Source of the DNA: Aptenodytes patagonicus
Lineage: Eukaryota; Chordata; Aves; Sphenisciformes; Spheniscidae
Length of the DNA stretch: 64,000 bases
Reading direction: 5' to 3'
NCBI RefSeq assembly: GCF_965638725.1
Contig: NC_134982.1
Span: forward strand, 75,282,155 to 75,346,154
The notes beneath the pieces are model-generated. The model did not search any database and was not told the origin of the DNA. It saw nothing but the letters and a program-made list of their open reading frames with translations. Positions 38,401-47,700 of this stretch are shown here, one piece after another. A program made the translations under genes and the position numbers. Position 1 is the first letter of the stretch, and the number at the start of each line of letters is the position of its first letter.

Positions 38401-41400
38401 AATATGAATCTGGAAAATGCTTCTGCAAAAATAGCCCTGCCTTAAAATTTATATGTAGATTGGGATTTTTGTAAGTAGTTAGTTTCTATTCCTAAAAGAT
38501 TCACCCTGCCTAACTTCAGATTCTTTATTATTACTGCTTGTAGCAAAATTCATCTCCACCGAAGGAGTGGAAGAGGAGAGTTCTCAGGAAGAGCAGGCAC
38601 TAGGTAACAGCTAATTGGTGTTTTCATTGGGGTTGCCAGTATTATACCATCACACTAAAAAAACCTGTTTTGACATGCTGATCTGACATGATTTTCCCAG
38701 TTTCACTAAGCTCAAGACCACGTATTCTTTTGCTATTTGTAAGTTCATAACATAGCTATTTCAAGTTCTCAATTTTTTAATCACTGAAGAATTGCAAAGT
38801 ACTAGAGAATAAAACATAAGGGTTTTTTTCTAAAGAAAGCAGTTCTTACAACTTCTCCAATCATGTTTGCTAGTGAACTACATTGATTTATGATTTTTAC
38901 AGCTTTTAGGCTTTTGACAATAATGCAGCAGGTTTCCTAGGCATGCTTCCTCTCCTTCCCTTTCATCTCAGATGTTGAACTTCCTGATTTTTCTTTCTCT
39001 GCTTTGTCTTAGCAATAATCTTTGCAGCTGTTCTTTTTTTTCCCCCCAGAATCCAGATTTGGACCCCATTACCATACCACTCTCACACAGAGCCACAGTG
39101 AAGAACCACCTTTGGATGGTACGGTAGAGGATTCAGCAAAAGATTAAATATAAGTTCAATTCTTCTACCTAGAAAGTATAAGAACAACAGCAATTCTAAA
39201 TTTGGTGGGCAAAAATGAAATGAAAAAGAAACTTGAAATCAAGACACTTTGTCACATTTTCATCTGAGAATCACAGAGGACGTAAAAATCATTAGGCAAG
39301 CCCCGTCTTTGAGACATGCACATATTAGCAGGTAAACAAACTGAAGTCCCAAGATGATGAAACTTGGCACGGGCCATATTAGCAAGCTATAGAAAAAGTA
39401 ATGCAAATAAGTACTTTGAATCTGAAAACATGCTTCTATCCCAAAACTTTGAAGAATGCTTTAGTTTGTGTGCCTCTTGTTTTCTTAACTCCAGTTATAT
39501 TTTATTACTACTTTGCAACTGAGGGAAAATGTTAAATGTATTCACAAATATATGGATGAAGTTAAGTTTCTACTGACCTGAATGGGAGACATGCATTTGT
39601 GTGCAAAGGTACAATTTGGCCTCTGAGACTGTATGGTTTTTATCCATATTGATTCATATATGAAACAGCAGTATATGCTTTCTCTATCTCTGGCAAAATA
39701 AATTAGCTTGTTTTTATTTCAGAATAGCTAGAAAAATACACCAACCTCGCTTTATTTTCTAACAAAGAGCTAATAAACAAAAGCATTTCTATAAACCAAA
39801 CTAGAGAAAGGAAAGAAATTACCCTAAAAGGTTTGTCTGTTTGTTGTGAGTTTGTATATAGGATCATAAAAGGTGAAATAAAAAGTTATTGCTTAAATGT
39901 AAGGTTTTCCTTGTGTAATACTGGAGTATTACTGTGTCTTACATTTTTCAGATTCAAGAGCCAAATTTATGAATGTTTATAAGGATGTCTCTGAAAGTAA
40001 AGGGAGTTTCACCTTGATAGATAAAAGTAGCTTTATGACTGGTTTGGAACCCTTTTCTGACTGAGAATTAGTCACCATTTAAAAACTACATAGCGCTAAA
40101 AGCAAAAGATCTGTTTGCTACTGCTTATTAGAATGAATTGCGCTTAGGAAAATTAACAAGATCTAGGAGAAACTGAGAGGGGTTTAGATCTATATGAACT
40201 ATAGCAAAACTGTAAAAAGCAGTAGAAAATCTTAAAATATTAAAAGACTGACTAGCTCACTTGAGACAGCTCTGAGTTTCATTCCTTTTCACAGGCAAGA
40301 GAAGTAACAATGTTGAAATCAAGCGTGTTACAGCAGTCACACACAAACTGTTTTAAATCCTTCTAGAAGTGCCAAGTGCTTGCAAATTATTTATAATCCC
40401 ACTTGTTTCTCTTGAAACAAAAGAATTAGCTATTTATTTAAATAACAGATGGAAATGCAGAAAAGAGATGGATTTTTTTTAATTGCATCAAAGACATTTT
40501 TATCATCAAAGAAGAGCACATAATCAAGTTCCTGATCTCAATGACATCAGATACCATCCAAGCAACGTATTTTTCCAAGAAGGCATTTCTTCTAAGAAAG
40601 AATATAGTATAGCAGTCTTGTTGCTTTTGCACACAGTAAAGTAGGAATATGTAGCATCGACGGTTCCATGGATGCTTAAGACCACCCCATCTCCTCATAG
40701 GTGAAAAAATGGGTTCTAGTAAACTCAGAGTAGTAGCATCCCCACAGTCCCTGGGGACTGCTAAACTTCTGTCAGAATTACTCCTTATGATGGATACAAA
40801 TCATGTCTAGAAGGATTGGAAGATGTGCTTTGCAAAGGCCAATTCATCGACAACTAAATGGATTTGAGTTTTCACAGAACTAGTCCTTTTATTAGAAGTG
40901 CTTATTTTTATTTGCAAATCGCATAGATATAATCCATTTCTATGTACGTCGATTTGTCCAGGACATTGCTGTGTGCATACTAGTGGTGTGGTGTGCTTTA
41001 CTGTTGTAGTGTCAGACAATGCTGATTTTCTTCAAAGGAACACAGCTCAAGAAACCAGCCAAGAAGATTTTAAAGTAAATGTAATGCTTGCTGTGTCATG
41101 TACAACTCTTGCCTGCTCCTTAATATTTATGATATGCTGTTGTATGGCTTTCATCAAGTACAGAATGGAAAAAGGGTAAGTTTTCGAATCACGTGCTGTG
41201 CTTTATTTTATTTGGATAGTAAAGTAAGGTGCTACTCCAAACATAGGATTAAAGACTATGCAAAAATATGATAAATACTCAGAAAGGCTGTACACACATA
41301 TAGTTAATTTGCTTACTTTTTCCCCTGCAAATGAAAAGTGAAGGCAGAATTTATTAAAAAATAGAAAGTTATATTATTACCAAGAGTGTATGTACTCAAC

Positions 41401-41838
41401 ATTTCCTTATAAGTTGAGATGCTCCCCTTTGTCAGTTCAAATCTTGAAAAAAACAAAAGTTCAGTAATTTATTACCCATCTTCAATGGTATCTGTTAAGT
41501 TTCTATTGGATTCCTCTGGTTAGAATAAAGTAATGATTTTTGTTCCGTGTTTTAGGAATTTTTGTCATACATTCAGATGCTCACGTGAACAACAGAGACC
41601 AGCTTCTGTATCTTTCTTTGACCCACTGAAGAGAGTTCCTGATTCTTCAGTTTCCAGAGCTGCAGAAAGCAGACTGTGGGGTGAGAAAACAGCATCAGAC
41701 ATACAGAGTAACATGAAAAACACAACATCAGAAACATTACCTATCATAAATTCTGTAGTTGATATACCACCGATTTCTCATGCATCAAGTCTCAGCAGTA
41801 TTCCTTCCTATGAAGACTTGAATGGAGACTGCAACTAA
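35381..41838 (+). CDS. EQTN: equatorin (EQTN), seven-exon gene
   Basis: EQTN is a sperm acrosomal membrane protein implicated in the acrosome reaction and sperm-egg interaction in mammals. I reconstructed it from phase-compatible GT-AG exons: 35,381-35,456; 36,466-36,552; 37,519-37,602; 38,544-38,603; 39,050-39,118; 41,010-41,175; 41,556-41,838. They sum to 825 nt, a predicted 274-residue protein plus stop (the human protein is of similar size, about 290). Residues 1-15 are a signal peptide, followed by a short acidic ectodomain, one membrane segment (about 149-174) and a roughly 95-residue cytoplasmic tail. The identification comes from the membrane-flanking 'EDFKVNVMLAVS' and the tail order 'SVSFFDP..VPDSSVSRAAES', 'SDIQSN', 'TSETLPIINSVVDI', which parallels mammalian EQTN. 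The ectodomain is poorly conserved and shorter. Exon 2 has an ambiguous acceptor (36,463 or 36,466). Not checked by alignment or transcripts. Confidence 0.85.
36466..36552 (+). CDS. EQTN: EQTN exon 2 (acidic, poly-Asp)
   Basis: A phase 1-to-1 exon of 87 nt with acceptor CAAAGTAG and donor G|GTAAGA. It encodes 'LPGDYLEEENED' followed by a seven-Asp run from a (GAT)7 microsatellite, then 'KKTTNVEKRP'. Use of the alternative AAG acceptor 3 nt upstream would add one Val. AGs at 36,424-36,425 and 36,439-36,440 would break the phase with exon 1. Confidence 0.72.
36501..36521 (+). repeat. coding (GAT)7 microsatellite
   Basis: Seven perfect GAT codons inside EQTN exon 2, giving a poly-aspartate run. 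A length-variable repeat in a coding exon of a predicted gamete protein is a natural polymorphism candidate. Confidence 0.9.
37519..37602 (+). CDS. EQTN: EQTN exon 3
   Basis: 84 nt, phase 1-to-1, acceptor TCATTTAG, donor T|GTAAGT. It encodes 'DVSARTSVSQFDDGEDLLKK' then 'SMQNLQEK'. The acidic, lysine-containing composition matches its neighbours. The consensus donor and exact phase fit support the call despite low sequence conservation. Confidence 0.75.
38544..38603 (+). CDS. EQTN: EQTN exon 4
   Basis: 60 nt, phase 1-to-1, acceptor GCTTGTAG, donor G|GTAACA. It encodes 'SKFISTEGVEEESSQEEQAL', again acidic. It is the smallest exon of the gene and could be skipped without a frame change. Confidence 0.72.
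   Translation, partial: QNSSPPKEWKRRVLRKSRH
39050..39118 (+). CDS. EQTN: EQTN exon 5
   Basis: 69 nt, phase 1-to-1, after a strong polypyrimidine tract (TTTTTTTTCCCCCCAG), donor G|GTACGG. It encodes 'ESRFGPHYHTTLTQSHSEEP' then 'PLD'. The Ser/Thr/His-rich composition suits an extracellular stalk. Confidence 0.72.
41010..41175 (+). CDS. EQTN: EQTN exon 6 (transmembrane)
   Basis: 166 nt, enters in phase 1 and leaves in phase 2. It encodes the juxtamembrane 'NTAQETSQEDFKVNVMLAVS', then the Cys-rich membrane span through 'SLIFMICCCMAF', followed by the stop-transfer 'IKYRMEK'. The acidic-to-basic switch across the span gives type I topology. The acceptor is GTTGTAG and the donor GG|GTAAGT. Confidence 0.85.
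41556..41838 (+). CDS. EQTN: EQTN exon 7 (cytoplasmic tail, stop)
   Basis: The terminal coding exon after acceptor TTTTAG. Its tail of 93 full codons contains the most EQTN-diagnostic residues: 'ASVSFFDPLKRVPDSSVSRA', 'TASDIQSN', 'TSETLPIINSVVDI'. It ends '..YEDLNGDCN' before TAA at 41,836-41,838. The Ser/Thr-rich composition is in keeping with mammalian EQTN tails. Confidence 0.87.
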
Positions 41839-43189
41839 ACAGAATCTCACTGACAGTGACTGACAAGCTCTCTAACTCAGATGCTGGTATATACGCAACT
41901 GTTTATATAAATAGTGCTTGTGATTCACTAAATTTGTAACTTGAAATTTCATGACAGGACAGAATAAATTTTACATTCTGATAAGACAGTGATGTGTAAT
42001 TAAAATTTGATCACAATTTTTTGCAGGCAAACATTAACTGCTTCAGAATAAAGCGCCAGGAGATACAACCATGGCCAGAAGACAGCTCCACGTTATTCCT
42101 CAAGTTAAAAAGGAACAGCTGAAACACAATGACTTCTTGAAATGAATTCAAACAATCCAACATTAGTGGCACACAATGAATAGGAATGTAGTGATGGATC
42201 TCTGAACAATAATTACTTTTTAAATCAGGATTTTTTTTGAGCAATAATTAACTTTTTAAAAAAATATCCTCTGTTTGGGAAAGTTATGTGAGCATATGTG
42301 CATTTTGGAATGTTTGTGTACATAACAGCCCTGTATGCTGTTTTTATGTATACAATAACATGCAAGCCCAAATAACAGCAAGGCAGGTATTTTTAACAAA
42401 AAAAAAGATCTCTTGGTAGATCTTTTAAGAGAACACAATTTTTATATTACTTCCTCTGCTTTTTACATGCTGCCCCAAACCCAGAATATCATACCTGTCT
42501 TCGCCACTCCCAGACAGTAGCAACAATTCTTCAGTTGACACTACTCCGACATGGGGAAGAAAGTGCAATGAGACTCACAGGATCAGAAGTAGAGTCTATA
42601 GAGAAATTTTAGGCAGTAGGGCACAAAAACCCAGGGTTTCCAGATTACAGCCAAAATGTATTGCCTTCAAGGCAACGCAAGCAATTTAGAAAAATTGCCT
42701 GGCTATGGTCTTCTGAAGCCAGCTCAAAACCCAGGAATCCTTTCATTAACTTTCATGAGCCTGCGCACAGAAGTAGCTAGAATGACTTAAGTTCTGAAAA
42801 TAATTTATCCCATAATTCAGAAATATGAGATAGCAATGCCAGATTTTTCTTCATTCTTTCTTATATATCATGATTCAGTTATTATCTCCTTTGGCATCCA
42901 ACAGAGCAGATTTCCTTTTTCCAGCCACGTTACTGGCCAGCAGGGGACAGTTACATTAGCAGCCCATTTTCAGTTAGTTTCTTCATTCTTTTTCTTGTTA
43001 TTATTTTCATGTTTTCCGTGTTTTGAAATTGTCCTTGACTATCTAGAATTAAAGTTTTGCCTTAGGGGTGGTACTCAAGCTCATATCACCTGTATGAGTT
43101 GATAGTGTAGATGACTCAACCTACTAGAATTAATAGGAAAAGAATACAGAACAGCATATAAAACATGATGGTGCTGTTCCACAAATTCC
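41839..43189. other. EQTN 3' UTR and intergenic spacer
   Basis: The start of this stretch is likely EQTN 3' UTR up to one of the two AATAAA signals. The rest holds no exon that I can support. Minus-strand frames of 60-77 codons here have no recognisable features. Confidence 0.5.
41963..41968 (+). terminator. EQTN: EQTN polyadenylation signal AATAAA
   Basis: A canonical AATAAA about 125 nt after the EQTN stop codon. A second AATAAA at 42,047-42,052 is an alternative. Either would give a short 3' UTR. Confidence 0.65.
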
Positions 43190-43560
43190 CAGTTAATTCA
43201 CACTGTGAATACCGAGTGCAATTCTGGTCCCTTACACTTAAAAGCAAGAGACAAAAACAGAAAAGTTTCAAGTTAGGTTGACAAGGATCGTTGGAAGAAT
43301 GGAACTGCTTCCACAACAGCAACCATAAATGTGGGCTAGAAAAGAGTATGTGTTGGAGGGAGGGGAGAGTCTATTATAAATATTGAGTGCCACGGATAAA
43401 ACAGATAGCAATTGACTACCCATTCCAGTAAGAAAAGCCATGAGCATCAAATGAAACCCACAGGAGCCAGGTTCAAAGTCTTTAACAGATGTCGTCCTTG
43501 CAGTGGCTAGTGAGTAGACAAGCCATTGCATGCTACTCAACAGTCTCACCAAACCCTCTA
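43190..43560 (+). mobile_element. weak, diverged LINE (CR1/L3-like) remnant
   Basis: Plus-strand sequence encodes 'YRVQFWSLTLKSKRQKQ', recalling the CR1-type 'LEYCVQFWSPQYKKD' block. About 170 bp further on, 'TATTATAAATATTGAGTGCC' and 'GCATCAAATGAAACCCACAGG' sit where ancient CR1/L3 elements carry 'TATAAAATCATGAATGG' and 'CCAATGAAATTAA'. Similarity is patchy and the assignment is by eye. Confidence 0.4.
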
Positions 43561-44324
43561 TGCAGAGGCCTCTAGGGAAGACTTGCATACTCCTGCTCTG
43601 TTTTTACAGCCCCCTAGCCATTTGGATCCTGGCCTCTGCTGGAGGCAGCGCGCTGGGACAGATGGACTCATGAAGTGAACTCACACTTAGATTTGTTCTC
43701 AGCGGTGAGCTGCGGGCCGCGCTGCTCGTTCCAGGTGAGGCGGATCCGGCCGTTACAGCCCGGGGAGCCCAGGAACCCTCTCAGTAGGCGGGTGGGTAGT
43801 TCTCCTTCAGCTGGGGCAGAACGGCTGTCCGGACCCTAACGAGTGCTCCTAACGGCAGACTAGATACATAGCTCATAAATAAACACCTACAGCTGGGGCA
43901 CCCCACCCGCAGGACAAAACGGTATTTCCCCATGAAGAGCAGGTATCCCCCTCAGTGCCACATGCCACCTTTTCTCACCAGTTAGGGCTGCAGACCTGCG
44001 CCGCAGCTCCGCTAACCGCGCTGCGGACCAGACCGCTCCGGCCGGAGCGGCTCCCAGGTGTGAGGCAGCTGATCCGTACGCCTCCCCCGGCAGCTCCTTC
44101 AGCTTCACCCAGCGGATGCCCGGTGGAGGCGAGACACTCGCTCCTCGCACCGCCACCGCAAACACTGACCAACGCCTTCATCCCCCCTTCGCCGAGACGT
44201 CTCCTCACGGGCAGGGTCCCCGCCGTCAGGGCTGCGGGAGGGCCCCGTGCCCCTCTGCCAGCTCCTACCGCGAACGGCCGCAGACCCCGTCCCCGCCAGA
44301 CGGGGCGGCAGCGCTTCGCTTTCC

Positions 44325-44352
44325 TTCCCCTCCCCTCCCCTCCCCTCCCCTC
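44325..44352 (-). promoter_or_regulatory. (TCCCC)n tract, G-quadruplex motif on minus strand
   Basis: Five CCCC runs separated by single T bases, so the minus strand reads GGGGA repeated. Four or more G-runs with 1-nt loops meet the usual pattern for a stable parallel G-quadruplex. It lies about 225-250 bp upstream of the REXO1-like start codon, near the GC boxes. A regulatory effect is inference. Confidence 0.7.
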
Positions 44353-44394
44353 TCACCGCCAACACCCCTCTCACTCCCTCACAGCGCCCCGCAC

Positions 44395-44403
44395 GGGCGG
44401 GGC
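44395..44403 (+). promoter_or_regulatory. GC box (Sp1-type)
   Basis: GGGCGGGGC, a consensus Sp1/KLF site inside the CpG island about 175 bp upstream of the start codon. The call is by motif only. Confidence 0.55.
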
Positions 44404-44450
44404 TGCGGGCTGGGGACCCCGCCCCCTCCGCGCCCCACCCCTCCGCTCCC

Positions 44451-44455
44451 ATTGG
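44451..44455 (-). promoter_or_regulatory. CCAAT box (inverted, ATTGG)
   Basis: ATTGGGTGGC about 125 bp upstream of the start codon. In a TATA-less CpG-island promoter this is a plausible NF-Y site. The call is by motif and position only. Confidence 0.5.
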
Positions 44456-44576
44456 GTGGCTGGGGCCGCGCGCCGCCGGCGTAGCGGTGAAGCGAGCGGC
44501 CAAGGGGCGAGGTGTTTCTTTCGCGCTTTCCCGCGCTCTCCCCTCACGCGCCCAACCGCTGCCGGGGGGGGCACGG

Positions 44577-44739
44577 ATGATGCGCCCCGCCAGCTGCTTC
44601 GGGGAGTCCCTCTGCCCCTTCGACGGCGCCGCGGGTCGCGGCTGCCAGCGGCCTCGCTGCCGGTACCGACACGAGGCGTCGCGCCGCGGGGAGCGGCCTT
44701 CAGCCGCGCCGCGGCCTGCCGCCACCGCCCGTTCCGAGG
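44577..44739 (+). CDS. REXO1: REXO1-like exon 1 (CCCH finger)
   Basis: Encodes 54 residues plus one base. The ordered 'CPF...[11 protein letters not shown]' gives C13-x9-C23-x4-C28-x3-H32, the REXO1-type N-terminal CCCH zinc finger. The donor is GAGG|GTGAGG. Overlapping ATG codons at 44,577 and 44,580 leave the exact start uncertain by one residue. Confidence 0.88.
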
Positions 44740-47700
44740 GTGAGGATGGCGGGAAGGATGGCCCGGCCTGTCCGGTCCGCCGTGGGCGGGGGGCGGCAGC
44801 CGGGGGCTGCCGTGCTGAGGGAGCAGGGCCCGCCGGTTCTGGGGGGATGGAGAGTTGCTTTCCAGGTGGCAACGCAATGCTGCTGTTAGAGGCGGGGGTG
44901 GCGGTGTGCTGGCAGGCGCTGAGGTGCGGGCATGGGCATGGCTTCGTTCCTGCCGTTTGAGAATGGTAAATAAAGAGCTGTAGTGCCACACGTGAGAGCT
45001 GAAGAGTGAAATGACACGGTAGGAGGTCTTCATGGTCTTGGTCTGTCTTTGGTCTTAGGAGAAAAATTAAACACCCCCACCTTGGCAAACAGCAGTGACA
45101 ATACTAGGATTATAATATAAACTGGTGTTTGTGCCTGGGGTCAGGCTTCAGGAAGCTGGACTCGGGAGGATTGCTTAAACCACTGTGTGGTAGTGTAATA
45201 AAAGCTGATGACTTCTCGCTTTCTTGGTGGGAGGATAACACCTTTCCTTTGTGGTGCATGACCTTTAGCCCTTGTAATGAAGAGCAGAACTTGTAATATG
45301 AATTGCTTTTAATCTTTGTAAGGCACTTGCTTTCCTTCCAGGATTAGCAGTCTGCAAAGAGCCTGCTTGCACATCAGTGAATAACTGGCATTTTCTACTG
45401 AAACTTTAGTATGTCTCTCCCATGGTGCTCCACTTTCTTCTTAAGTGTAATGAGTAGTAAGATTTGTAACTAGCTTTTTTGCTGTTTGTTGTGTTCCTCT
45501 TACAACTGAGTGTTTTCAGACAACTGTAAGCTAGATCTCATTAGCAGAAATAGTAGTGCGTTCAAACTGTTGGCAATAAAGCCAAATGGGTGTGAGAGGC
45601 GAGGGGTAGAGCACTAAAATGACTTTAAAATGGGAACTACAAAACTTATCAATATTAACAGCCTATGTTAATGAAAAAAGCAACCTGCTTCGAAACTGGA
45701 CTTGAAAAGCTTATCATTAAAAACAAGTAGCTTCTTTCTGATTACCTTGAGCTTGGGTTGGTCTCTTCCATGTCATTTACTATGGGTTACGTTGGTAGTT
45801 TTAAGAGTTGGTTGATAAGTATGTAATCCAGGGAACCATCAAAGTGTCTCTCACTCTGTCATGTCTGTGTTTTTTAAGCAGGTGCTACTGATTTTCTGCT
45901 TTCACAGTTCAGGAGTGCCAAAACTTCAGTCACAGTACAGGTTCTCACTCTGTATGTAGTCTCTTTCTGTGCAGCAGGAGCTTTCATTTCCGCAATAAGT
46001 ACCTGGGTTTTAACAGTTACCTGTAAATGGTAATGTTTTATTTTTTTCTCAAAGACTTCTGTGCTTGAGCGTAAAGAACTGCAGCCTGGAAAAAGTACTG
46101 GGAGAATTTGATGGTTGCCAAGATCTGTGGCAGTTGCGGGGTGGGGGGAAGGGGGAAACAAAAAACCCAACAAACCAGCATGGAGTCATTCCCTTCCTGA
46201 CTGCCACTTGCTGATTTTGCAGGTAGCTAGCTGTGCAGCATGATGTGTCTTGTTGAAGGCTGAGTCCATAGGTGTTTCCTTTCAAAGTGACCAACAGCCA
46301 TCATTAAATGGCTTCTGCAATTTCTAGCAAGCTTGAAGCTTGAACCCTGAAGGTTCGCTCAGGCTCTAGTTAGTCAAAGAATAATCCTATAACATAAATT
46401 ACTACGTAGTCTAAATGGTATCTCACCTGTATAAAAGGTGGGGAAACATTACCTCTCTCAGATTATTAGTATTTCTGATAAGAACAGTTACCAGCTCATA
46501 GTGGCTCAGAGTATTTCTTTGAGGTAGAGAGCTGTACTGGTTTTGGCTGGGATGGAGTAAGTTTTCTTTGTAGCTCTCTATGGTGCTAAGTTTTGGGTTT
46601 CTGATCAAAACAATGTTGATAATGTACCTATGTTTTAGTTATTGCTGAAGAGTGTTTGCACAGCCTCAAGGGCTTCTCTCTTTCTCATGCTGCCCTGCCA
46701 GCGAGTAGTCTGGGGGTGGTCAAGAAATTGGGAAGGGACACAGCTAGGACAGCTGACTCAGGCTAACCAAAAGGATACTCCAAACCATATGATGTTGTGC
46801 TTGGCAATAAAAGCTGGGGAAAGAAGGAGGAAGGGAAGACAATTTGAAGTAATAGTTAGGCACGATGAAGCCCTGCTTTCCTGGAAGTGGGTAAACATCT
46901 GCCTGCTGATGGGAAGTAGTGCATTAATTCCTTCCTTTGCTTTGCTCGGGTGCACAGCTTTGCTTTACCTATTAAACTGTCTTTATCTCAACCCATGAGT
47001 TTTCTTGCTTTTACTTCTGATTCTCTCCTCTGTCCCACCGGTGGGGAGTGAGGGAGCGGCTGCAGGGGGCTCAATTGCCAGGCAGGGTTAACCCACAACA
47101 GCAGGGTAGTGAGGCTTTGTGGTACCACCGTGTTTTAGTGTATTGTTATTGTGGTAATGCCAAAATTACTTATTTTTGAGTAACCTGGAAAGGATCCCAT
47201 TCACTAACAAATGTGACTTTCTAGTAATTCCCTGAAATGTTTTGTAATTACTGATACAATCACTGTTGAAATCAAATGGTGACACGTTTTAAAATGGCAA
47301 TGTAAGTAGCATTGTTGTTAAAATACACGATTGATGCTAACGGATCTCTTGGATGACAGGGTCTGTATACAATTAATAAAATTTTGGGAGGGTAATAACC
47401 ACTACATTTTGTGATTTGCCAGAATATCCATGTGAGGATGGAGATAGTGCTTTGAGAAAGTGTCAGGCTGAGTTTTGGTAAGCAGTCTACAGCCTGTAAA
47501 AGCTAAAAAGATAACGGTTAATTGCTTAAATCTGCAGTTGGAACATTCAGCTTTCAAGGCTGTTTAAAGTTTGTGCACAATTATAAATATGCCTGGCTTG
47601 AAGTGTTACTGGGTATTTGGGACAATGAGACTTGTAGTCTTGTGTGTAATTAATAAAATAGATTATTTCTTTTTCCTCAGCTGAAATCTGTAGATTGCAG

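Larger units (their letters stand above)
43690..44870. promoter_or_regulatory. CpG island promoter of the REXO1-like gene
   Basis: An abrupt rise in G+C with dense CpG spanning the 5' flank, 5' UTR and exon 1 of the REXO1-like gene, in an otherwise AT-rich window. It contains GC boxes (GGGCGGGGC at 44,395-44,403; CCGCCCC near 44,419), an inverted CCAAT box (ATTGG at 44,451-44,455), a (TCCCC)n tract and no evident TATA box, typical of a broadly expressed promoter. Long overlapping open frames on both strands here (up to 327 codons) arise because TA-containing stop codons are rare. A possible non-coding exon end with donor CCAG|GTGAGG lies at 43,734. Confidence 0.8.

Noticed and set aside
43955..45088. 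Long overlapping frames on both strands (122-327 codons)
   Set aside because: They lie in the CpG island, where stop codons are rare. Composition is Pro/Arg/Ala/Gly-rich with no domain. Only the 163-nt exon 1 frame is supported, by its CCCH finger and phase match to exon 2.
46642..46998. 118-codon frame in REXO1-like intron 1
   Set aside because: It lies wholly inside the solo LTR and has no retroviral domain.
46532..47106. Target-site duplication of the solo LTR
   Set aside because: The bases immediately flanking the TG...CA ends (AGAGC on the left, GCAGG on the right) do not match, so no duplication is claimed.
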